From assembly GCA_041484845.1 (NCBI GenBank), contig JBGPIK010000226.1:1-10709 (forward strand): 10,709 nt of DNA. The letters run 5' to 3'. The DNA is from JBGPIK01 sp041484845. Its GTDB lineage: Bacteria > Desulfobacterota > Binatia > UBA9968. The notes under the pieces were generated by a model, which searched no databases, was not told the origin of the DNA, and worked only from the letters and a program-made list of their open reading frames with translations. The position numbers were made by a program, and so were the translations under genes. Below are positions 1-6,198 of this stretch, piece after piece; the first letter of the stretch is position 1; every line of letters begins with the position of its first letter.

Positions 1-1
1 A

Positions 2-130
2 ACGAAGCTGGATGAGGTAATCCCGACAAGCTTGGTCTGTGGCGAATCGATCCTCAAATTCCAGCAAGGTTCGCGGGTAGTCCTCAGCCACGGGGGGAAG
101 CTACCAATTGTGGTCGGTGGAGTCAATTGA
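2..130 (+). CDS. 3' end of an unidentified gene, possibly FHA-domain protein
   Basis: An open frame enters from the left edge and runs 42 codons to a TGA at 128-130, while the other two forward frames stop within the first 20 bases. About two thirds of third positions are G or C, as expected for coding DNA here. The residues include LVCGESILKFQQ. This loosely resembles the last strand of a forkhead-associated (FHA) domain, where a glycine is followed a few residues later by L-x-F. About 20 further residues follow. FHA proteins bind phosphothreonine and often lie beside Ser/Thr kinases, which fits the next gene. The FHA reading is inference from a short match, and the phosphopeptide-binding residues would lie outside the window. 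An open frame of this length can also arise by chance. Confidence 0.35.
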   Translation, partial: TKLDEVIPTSLVCGESILKFQQGSRVVLSHGGKLPIVVGGVN

Positions 131-251
131 ATACCCACTTAACGCTATACGTGCTGCTATGGTTCCGAAATCCGCTATGGCGACCTCTTGCAGGCTATAA
201 GCCGGCTGCATCATGTTAGGAATTCAAGCTAAAGCATCCTCAAAGATAGAA

Positions 252-269
252 ATCCTTTTCGGAAGGGAT
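252..269 (+). promoter_or_regulatory. Hairpin overlapping the Shine-Dalgarno of the first kinase
   Basis: The purine stretch GGAAGGG (261-267) lies 10 bases before the ATG at 278 and is the only good Shine-Dalgarno candidate. Bases 252-258 (ATCCTTT) can pair with 263-269 (AAGGGAT). This gives a 7-bp stem with one G-U pair and a four-base loop, which would mask the ribosome site in the mRNA. The pairing is seen in the sequence; a regulatory role is inference. I saw no convincing sigma70 promoter in 131-277. Confidence 0.3.
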
Positions 270-277
270 CTTTCTGC

Positions 278-2482
278 ATGAAACAGTGCAACTTATGCGA
301 GCGAACCTACGACGATGACGCGCGGGTTTGCGAGCTTGACGGCACTGTCCTTGCGGACTTTGGCCCGAAACAAGATCCGCTACTAGGCAGGTCCATCAAT
401 GGCCGTTACCGCGTACTGCAAAAGCTCGGCGAAGGCGGCATGTCGGTTGTCTATCTAGCGGAGCAGATCAACATCGAACGAAAAGTTGCGTTGAAAGTCC
501 TCCATGGCGAATATGCGCGCGATGAGGTCTTTGTGCGACGATTCCGCCAGGAGGCGAAACTCGCGGCGTCTTTGAATCACCGCAACGTGATTCAAATCTA
601 CGATTTCGACCAGGCAGAGGATGGCAATCTGTTCATCGCCATGGAGTACCTCTTGGGGAAAACCCTCAAAGGACTCATGCGCGCCGGCACCCCGGATATT
701 GCCACAGTTGTTCAGTTGGCCATCCAGATCGCTGACGGCTTGGCGGCCGCCCATCGAGCCGGCGTTATTCATCGTGACATCAAGCCGGAGAACATTATGG
801 TTGTCAGCCAAGGCAACGAAATCAAAATCATGGACTTCGGGATTGCGCGATTGAGAGAAGCCGATGCAGCAACAAGACTCACGCGAGCGGGCAGCATCAT
901 GGGGACGCCGGCCTATATGGCGCCCGAACAGATAGAAGGCAAGCAGATAAACGAGAAGACCGATATCTACGCTTTCGGAATCGTGCTCTACGAGATGTTG
1001 AGCAACACCGTGCCTTTTACCGCGCCTACACCGGCAGCGGTACTGATCAAACATCTCAAGGAAGCTCCCGTGCCCCTGCGCAAGCTGCGCCGGGAAATTC
1101 CGGCTCAGCTGGAGCGGATCGTCACGCAAGCCCTGGAGAAAAAGCCGGAGCGCCGGCCGGCAAACATGGCAGACGTCGCCGCGGCTTTACGCAAGGCGGA
1201 GCTGGAATTCCCGGCCTCATCGGTGAAGCCCCCGACGGTAACGCAACCGTTGGGAAGCGGCGAAGCGGAATGGGCGCGCCGGCAGACTACGGCGAGAACA
1301 GAACTGCAGGCTACCGTTGCCATTAATGAGAATGTCGCGGCGTTCGACACATTACCGAAACTGGGGTCACAAGAGCACATTTCCGAAAATCGGCAAACTC
1401 CAGCCGAAGACCGGTCGATCTTCGAGCAATCCACGATCGCGTCCACCGTAGCCTTAACTCAACCCGTCGAAGCTATCTCAAGGGAAAAAGCTCATTGGAA
1501 ATGGGTTTTCATCGGAGGAGGCGCTCTGTCGGTAGCCATTCTCGCGGTGTGGGCAGCCATTACCTTTTATCGACAACCTTCAGATGAAAATGTAGACAAA
1601 TCCCTGCGCGTGGCACAGTCGGGACGCCCGCTGGCAAAAACGATCACTGCGGCGGTGATAAGCGCCGACACCGCAGAACTTTCGCTCAACGAGCGGACGG
1701 CTCTACGGTTAAGCGCCCAATACTCGGATGGCACTAGCGAGGAAATTAAAGAGAACGTCGAGTGGATGAGCAGCGATCCGTCGGTGCTCTCCTTCAAGGC
1801 TGGCGGCACTGCAGAGGCGAGAGCGGTCGGCAAGACTCAAGTATCGGCACGCTATAGGGGAGTTACGGCTCGGCCGCTCGAGATTCAGGTGGTACGGCCG
1901 ATATCTCAAGATCTGGTTTCCGCGCCGCGGCTTGTCTCGTTAGCAATCCAAGCAGCCCGTCGTGATATGAACGTAAATGGCCGTCTGGCCTTGCGCGTTC
2001 GGGGAAAGTACTCCGATGGAAAAGAAAGTGAGATCCAAACGGTTCGCTGGGAAAGTAGCGACAACGCCACTGCTACCGTGAACGCCGACGGAGAGGTTTT
2101 GGGACAACGGGAAGGCAGGGTGCAAGTGATTGCGCGTTCCGGCGATGTGGCCAGTGAACCCGTGAGATTAACCGTCAAATCTATCGCCCAAAGGCAGGAA
2201 CCGCAGCGGATCAAAGAGGCTCAACCAACCAAGAGCATCGTCAAGAAACTGGAGCCAAATACGACTAAAGATGAGCAAACGGCCAAGGCGGCGCAATCCA
2301 AGGAGCATGTCAGGATGGCCCGGCTTCACCGTGAGCGCGGCGAATATGCGCAGGCTTTCGCCGAACTCGATAAAGCCGGAAAGATCAACCCGCGTAATAC
2401 CGAAGTGCAAGGAGAAATTGCTACCACTAAACGAGCGTGCATTGCGGAGCGGACTCTGGGTCGGTCCGAGCTAAATTGCTGA
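278..2482 (+). CDS. Membrane Ser/Thr protein kinase with two Ig-like domains and a TPR
   Basis: This is a Hanks-type (PknB-like) Ser/Thr protein kinase of 734 residues that phosphorylates proteins on the cytoplasmic side. The N-terminus has a small Cys motif (C4, C7, C18, then D21-G22) like half of a zinc ribbon. The kinase domain covers about 44-310 and looks catalytically complete: glycine loop GEGGMSVV (51-58), K73, helix-C E92, HRDIKPEN (165-172), DFG (186-188) and APE (215-217). A Ser/Thr-rich linker leads to one membrane span (about 407-431). Outside are two bacterial Ig-like (Big_2/BID_2-type) repeats at about 453-540 and 551-635, the second with the typical VNADGEVLG turn. A charged linker and one TPR (about 675-712) follow, and the protein ends shortly after C721 and C734. 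The start is set by the GGAAGGG site at 261-267 and by the Cys motif matching the paralogue at 3696. The extracytoplasmic half is probably a sensor; its ligand and the kinase substrates are unknown. Confidence 0.95.
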   Translation: MKQCNLCERTYDDDARVCELDGTVLADFGPKQDPLLGRSINGRYRVLQKLGEGGMSVVYLAEQINIERKVALKVLHGEYARDEVFVRRFRQEAKLAASLNHRNVIQIYDFDQAEDGNLFIAMEYLLGKTLKGLMRAGTPDIATVVQLAIQIADGLAAAHRAGVIHRDIKPENIMVVSQGNEIKIMDFGIARLREADAATRLTRAGSIMGTPAYMAPEQIEGKQINEKTDIYAFGIVLYEMLSNTVPFTAPTPAAVLIKHLKEAPVPLRKLRREIPAQLERIVTQALEKKPERRPANMADVAAALRKAELEFPASSVKPPTVTQPLGSGEAEWARRQTTARTELQATVAINENVAAFDTLPKLGSQEHISENRQTPAEDRSIFEQSTIASTVALTQPVEAISREKAHWKWVFIGGGALSVAILAVWAAITFYRQPSDENVDKSLRVAQSGRPLAKTITAAVISADTAELSLNERTALRLSAQYSDGTSEEIKENVEWMSSDPSVLSFKAGGTAEARAVGKTQVSARYRGVTARPLEIQVVRPISQDLVSAPRLVSLAIQAARRDMNVNGRLALRVRGKYSDGKESEIQTVRWESSDNATATVNADGEVLGQREGRVQVIARSGDVASEPVRLTVKSIAQRQEPQRIKEAQPTKSIVKKLEPNTTKDEQTAKAAQSKEHVRMARLHRERGEYAQAFAELDKAGKINPRNTEVQGEIATTKRACIAERTLGRSELNC

Positions 2483-2486
2483 GGCC

Positions 2487-2505
2487 TGGCGGGTAAAGAC
2501 CGCCA
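2487..2505. terminator. Hairpin in the gap between convergent genes
   Basis: TGGCGG (2487-2492) and CCGCCA (2500-2505) form a perfect 6-bp stem around a 7-base loop. The hairpin starts 4 bases after the kinase stop and ends 9 bases before the stop of the convergent lipoprotein gene. That is where a shared terminator would be expected. Neither strand has a U tract after the stem, so it is at best a weak or factor-assisted terminator. Confidence 0.25.
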
Positions 2506-2514
2506 TCAAAAACA

Positions 2515-3357
2515 CTAACCGGAACGATCACGGCCCTTTTTTTCATATTCGAGTTTATCCCTGCGAACGAGCTCAACCTCCTCTTCGATCGCCTTTCCAA
2601 CCCATTCCAGGCCGGCTAGGAACTCTTGCCGGTCCGTTTTTTTTGTCGCGATCATCGTGAGGTTCGCATCAACTTGAGCTCTGATTCTTTTCCGTGCGTC
2701 CCAAAAAACACCGTACTCCGTTCCTCGAATACGGTCCTGCCAAGTCTGGATTTCTTTCAACGAGCGCTCAGCCTCGCGCAAGCCCTGTTGCGCCGGGGAT
2801 TCTCCGACGGCGCGTCGATTCTTGGCGCTAATGCGGATCTCTTCAATCAGCTCGTCGTCCGCGCCGGCTTTTCTCAGCTCCCTTTCGCTCTCGCCGGTTA
2901 AGTTGAAGTTCGTGCCTCGTTCTTTGATCAGAACCGCCATTCTCTTTGGCGCGATCCGTTCTCTCAATGCGTATAAGATATCGGCGAGCGCGAAACTCTT
3001 GTCGCTTTCACCTGGCGGACTTTTCACCCGAAGCATTGTGAGCGCAAAATACAACCTGGCGATGAAATCGCCATCGTCGCTTTTGAGCGCCACTATGAGC
3101 GACTCGCGAGCCTCAGCCATTTTTCCGGCATCATAATAAGCGCGTCCGAGATAAGTCCAAATGCCTTCGCGCAGCGGCGGCAAGTCGGCGACGTACTGAG
3201 GCTGAGCTTCCGCGACGCGCCGAAAGTGGTCGGCAGCGATCTCAGGATTTCCCGCAATCAGCGCGGCACGCCCCAAGTCGACTTCCTTCGCCATCGGCAT
3301 GGCACAGCCCACAGCGAAGTGGCACAAGGCGAGTAAAATCAGGTAGTATCTATTCAT
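2515..3357 (-). CDS. Putative TPR lipoprotein
   Basis: I do not recognise a named family. Read from the Met at 3357 the protein has 280 residues. It opens with a short hydrophobic signal (MNRYYLILLALCHFAVGC) ending in a lipobox-like AVGC, so C18 is the likely lipidated residue and the product probably an envelope lipoprotein. The -3 position is Ala, less typical than Leu. An in-frame Met at 3378 would add seven residues (MCACKRA). Neither start has a strong Shine-Dalgarno, and 3357 is preferred for the cleaner signal peptide. Two TPR-like helical repeats follow (about 27-60 and 68-100). Next is a segment with LIKERGTNFNLT and ELRKAGADDELIEEI, a motif type I recall from other proteins of such bacteria. 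The C-terminal third is highly charged and helical, probably coiled coil. It lies antisense between two kinases whose outer parts carry Ig-like or TPR modules. A scaffold or accessory role in that sensing is plausible but unproven. Confidence 0.8.
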   Translation of the reverse strand: MNRYYLILLALCHFAVGCAMPMAKEVDLGRAALIAGNPEIAADHFRRVAEAQPQYVADLPPLREGIWTYLGRAYYDAGKMAEARESLIVALKSDDGDFIARLYFALTMLRVKSPPGESDKSFALADILYALRERIAPKRMAVLIKERGTNFNLTGESERELRKAGADDELIEEIRISAKNRRAVGESPAQQGLREAERSLKEIQTWQDRIRGTEYGVFWDARKRIRAQVDANLTMIATKKTDRQEFLAGLEWVGKAIEEEVELVRRDKLEYEKKGRDRSG

Positions 3358-3399
3358 AGCGCGCTTACAGGCGCACATTATGCTTATCAGACGTTAAAA

Positions 3400-3567
3400 C
3401 TCAAGCTTCAATATAGTGAGAGTCTTTCGGGCAAAATGGAACCTGAAGAAATCTATGACCTTTTGGCTCAAGAAATTGAAGCTAGAGCCACGTGTCAATG
3501 CCTCATACAGCTTGCGCCCGATGAAGGCGGAGAGGATAATATAGCGGTGATCGGCCGCGTCTTCTGA
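3400..3567 (+). pseudogene. C-terminal remnant of a PP2C-type Ser/Thr protein phosphatase
   Basis: A frame with no stop between 3337 and the TGA at 3565-3567 encodes, from about 3400, a good match to the end of PP2C (PrpC/Stp1-type) phosphatases. SLSGKMEPEEIYDLL resembles the usual SDGL-(x)n-EEI-xxLL segment. It is followed by an ARATCQCLIQLA helix and then GGEDNIAVIGRVF, the C-terminal GGxDNIT(V) motif that carries a metal-binding Asp. Only 50 to 60 of the usual 240 or so residues remain. The N-terminal metal and phosphate motifs (such as DGMGG) are missing, and upstream DNA is taken up by the opposite-strand lipoprotein gene and its start region. The expected SDG has become SES. An internal ATG at 3436 could give a 43-residue peptide, which could not be a phosphatase. 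PP2C genes often precede their cognate kinase, as here. The identification rests on recognising motifs by eye; that it is a dead fragment left by deletion or inversion is inference. Confidence 0.6.
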
Positions 3568-3695
3568 CAGATTAGCCGATCCCGAGCCGGAAAATGAACC
3601 GCTTCGTCATAAATACAGAGAAAATAAGCGGCAAAGTTACTGGACGTGGAGCCGAGGCTAATTAAGGGTCCAATCTCCGGCCGCGGATATTTGCA
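3568..3695 (+). other. Leader of the second kinase, no clear signals
   Basis: This 128-base stretch lies between the PP2C remnant and the kinase ATG at 3696. There is no good Shine-Dalgarno in the usual window before that ATG; the nearest purine run, AAGGG (3664-3668), is 27 bases away. A 23-codon ORF (3594-3665) is present but has no supporting features. I found no convincing -35/-10 pair. Confidence 0.3.
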
Positions 3696-6011
3696 ATGAG
3701 ATATTGTCCTCTATGCGAGCGAAAATACGGCGACGAAGTCACCGTATGCGCAATTGATGGGTCTACTCTTAGAGAATCAGGAACCAAACAGGACCCGTTC
3801 ATCGGTAAAATTGTAAGAGCCCGTTATCGCGTGCTCAAGAAGCTCGGCGAAGGCGGGATGGGCAGTGTCTACCTCGCCGAGCAGATTACGATCAATCGCA
3901 ATGTCGCTCTAAAAATTCTCCATCCCGACTTCGCGCGCGATCCCGAGTTCGTGAGAAGATTCCGACAGGAAGCGAAACTCGCCGCCTCCTTAAGCCATCA
4001 CAACATTGTCACAATTTTCGACTTCGATCAGGCAGATGATGGCAGCCTTTATATCGTCATGGAGTACGTCGCGGGCAATAGTCTAAGCGCGATAATCAAA
4101 AGCGGGCTGCTGGATGTCGGCACGGCCGTCCGGCTCGGCATCCAAATCGCCGAAGGGTTGAAGGCGGCGCATACGGCCGGCGTTATACACCGTGACATTA
4201 AACCCGAAAATATCATGGTCCTGCCGGGGGATGAGATTAAACTTATGGACTTCGGAATTGCTCGCTTGAGCAATGTCGAAGGGGTAACCCGGTTAACGCG
4301 CTCGGGAATGATCATGGGCACTCCGACCTACATGTCTCCGGAGCAGATCGAGGGAGGCGAAGTCGGTGTGGCCACGGATATTTACGCCTTCGGAGTTCTG
4401 CTCTATGAGATGTTGAGCGGCCAGGTGCCTTTTACGGCTCCGACTCCCGGCGCCGTTCTCATCAAGCATCTCACGGAGACAGCTCCTCCTCTCAGAAAAC
4501 TACGAAATGATGTCCCCGCTTGGCTCGAGAAGGTCGTAAAGCAGGCGCTTGAGAAAAAACCCAGCCGGCGACAGCGAAGCATGGACGAAGTCGTTGAGCT
4601 TCTCGCAAAAGCGCAGCGCGCGACCGCAGCGGATAGGAAGTCTATAATTTCGACAATGGGCGGCTTTTTCAAGTCGGCGTTTACTCACGCGGCTGAGCCA
4701 AAACCGCCAACCCATGAGAGCACCGCCCTGCAAGAACTCGAACACCCACTTGATACGGGCTTCGATGATACGCGCTTATCCGCTCAACAGCCGAGCATTC
4801 TGGCAGAACCCGCTTCGCCGATTGATAGATCTGATGTGCGCCATCCTGTTACTGTCGCCCCCGCCAGTGCGCCTGTCGATTTCGCAGACGTGCCGGCTCC
4901 CATCGCTTCTCCTGCCGAAACAGAAACCATCGGATTAACCGAGAGACAATCGCAAATCCGATACAAGGACGTAGACGCAAACCCTGCGGCCACATCGAAC
5001 ACCGTGATCGACTCTGCTTCCGGTGAAACGCTAGTAGAAACAACGGCGACAACAGCGACGACGCCCGTCCGACGGGGCAGGGCGGCAACCTGGTTGTACG
5101 CGGGATTAAGCGCTGCAGCGGTGGTGTTACTAACTGCACTGGGATTTCTTCTGTACCATCGACAGAGCGATGAGCCCGAGACTACGCGTTTGGCGCAGGG
5201 CACGACTCGGTCACCCACTTCGGCGGTAAGAATCGAACCGACCGGAGAAAATCTTCCCGCTAAGGTCGAGTCCCCGCCGCGAGAAACCCGGCGGGAACTC
5301 CAAATCGAGCCGGAACTTTCAAGAACGCGTAAAAATGCAGAGGTACCGCAACATGAGAAGAAACCCGCAGCGGAGCTGCCCGCGACACCTAGTCCTCGGC
5401 CGTCTGCTGATTTCAAAACGACAAACAAAAAAGCCCCTGAAGTAAAACCTACCCCAGTGAAGGAGCGGACGGAGATAGCCAAACTCGCCCCCAATCCTGA
5501 AACGCCACCCACCAAGAAAGTAATTCAGGAGGAAGTCAAGGTAACGGCAAAACCGAAAGAAGCCGATGCTGACAAAACCAAAAAGCCCGAGCCGGCAAAA
5601 AAGGAACCCGAAACCAAGGTCGCATCGATTGATAAACCCGCAATAAAACAGCCGGAGACTCCTCCCCCGCTTCCGGAAAACCGGCTTTTATCTCTCGCGA
5701 TCATCTCCGCAAAGAGAGATATCAACGTCAAGGAACGAGTCCCGCTCACGGTCAGGGGAAAATACTCCAACGGCAACGAGAACGAAATTGTAACCGGGGT
5801 CCGCTTCGAAAGTAGCGATGCAAACGTCGCTGCGGTGAATTCAAGGGGTGAGATCGAAGGGAAAAAAGAAGGCAAGGCAGAAGTCACCGCGAGATACGCG
5901 GGCGTAGTAAGCGGCGTCTATACTTTTAATGTCAAAGGCGATCCGGAAAAATCGAAGGAAGACCAAGCCGGAGAACGGCTGCAGGACCAAAGAAGAAGAC
6001 TTCTGCGCTGA
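3696..6011 (+). CDS. Membrane Ser/Thr protein kinase with Pro/Lys stalk and Ig-like domain
   Basis: This is a 771-residue paralogue of the kinase at 278-2482 and closely alike over the first 310 residues. It has the same Cys motif (C4, C7, C18, D21-G22) and KQDP linker. The kinase domain (about 44-310) appears active: GEGGMGSV (51-58), K73, E92, HRDIKPEN (165-172), DFG (185-187) and SPE (214-216). A long linker of low complexity (about 310-460, rich in Ala, Pro, Ser and Thr) precedes one membrane span (about 466-487). Outside is a stalk of about 160 residues (500-663) rich in Pro, Lys and Glu, as in TonB-like periplasm-spanning segments. One bacterial Ig-like (Big_2-type) domain follows (about 664-747), matching the second Ig repeat of the paralogue (KRDINV against RRDMNV; RGKYSNG against RGKYSDG). 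The protein then ends in a short basic tail with no TPR. The start is chosen by alignment with the paralogue, since its ribosome site is weak. A PP2C remnant lies upstream; a working phosphatase partner is not in view. Confidence 0.95.
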   Translation: MRYCPLCERKYGDEVTVCAIDGSTLRESGTKQDPFIGKIVRARYRVLKKLGEGGMGSVYLAEQITINRNVALKILHPDFARDPEFVRRFRQEAKLAASLSHHNIVTIFDFDQADDGSLYIVMEYVAGNSLSAIIKSGLLDVGTAVRLGIQIAEGLKAAHTAGVIHRDIKPENIMVLPGDEIKLMDFGIARLSNVEGVTRLTRSGMIMGTPTYMSPEQIEGGEVGVATDIYAFGVLLYEMLSGQVPFTAPTPGAVLIKHLTETAPPLRKLRNDVPAWLEKVVKQALEKKPSRRQRSMDEVVELLAKAQRATAADRKSIISTMGGFFKSAFTHAAEPKPPTHESTALQELEHPLDTGFDDTRLSAQQPSILAEPASPIDRSDVRHPVTVAPASAPVDFADVPAPIASPAETETIGLTERQSQIRYKDVDANPAATSNTVIDSASGETLVETTATTATTPVRRGRAATWLYAGLSAAAVVLLTALGFLLYHRQSDEPETTRLAQGTTRSPTSAVRIEPTGENLPAKVESPPRETRRELQIEPELSRTRKNAEVPQHEKKPAAELPATPSPRPSADFKTTNKKAPEVKPTPVKERTEIAKLAPNPETPPTKKVIQEEVKVTAKPKEADADKTKKPEPAKKEPETKVASIDKPAIKQPETPPPLPENRLLSLAIISAKRDINVKERVPLTVRGKYSNGNENEIVTGVRFESSDANVAAVNSRGEIEGKKEGKAEVTARYAGVVSGVYTFNVKGDPEKSKEDQAGERLQDQRRRLLR

Positions 6012-6198
6012 ACGTGTAAGCAAAAACGCCGCTACCTCACGCCAAAGGCAAGGCTTTTAAATCTTCCGGCGCCTCGGATTGACTTACGACGGGTGCCGCG
6101 ATGATCCTCCCTCAGTTCTCATCGCACCGACGGGATCGATAACGTCTGGATGATCGAGATCATCAAGGATACCTCTACGCGCGGGCGCTAGCCCGGCG
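6012..6198. other. Gap between convergent genes with small hairpins
   Basis: No gene is supported in these 187 bases between the second kinase and phosphoketolase, which converge here. Two inverted repeats stand out. GATGAT-CGAG-ATCATC (6149-6164) is a 6-bp stem, extendable to 7 bp with a 2-base loop. CGGGC-GCTA-GCCCG (6182-6195) lies 4 bases beyond the phosphoketolase stop. Neither is followed by a U tract on the relevant strand, so a terminator role is uncertain. Confidence 0.4.

Noticed and set aside
189..210. Imperfect inverted repeat TGCAGGCT / AGCC-GGC-TGCA upstream of the first kinase
   Set aside because: The stem is broken by a three-base bulge and the loop has only three bases. There is no second copy to suggest an operator.
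455..1129. 224-codon open frame on the - strand inside the first kinase
   Set aside because: It is antisense to the invariant kinase motifs, and the Arg/His-rich translation has no family resemblance.
3594..3665. 23-codon ORF before the second kinase
   Set aside because: It is short, has no clear ribosome site and no recognisable motif, and could easily occur by chance.
4784..5515. 243-codon open frame on the - strand inside the second kinase
   Set aside because: It lies antisense to the linker, membrane span and stalk region, which is low in complexity and GC-rich at codon ends. The translation (Ser/Val/Gly-rich) has no motif and no ribosome site. The + strand frame clearly carries the kinase.
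6091..6153. Short + strand stretch containing LIAPTGSIT, reminiscent of a ribonucleotide reductase motif
   Set aside because: The similarity covers only a few residues, the surrounding residues do not fit that family, and the frame soon ends. Treated as chance.
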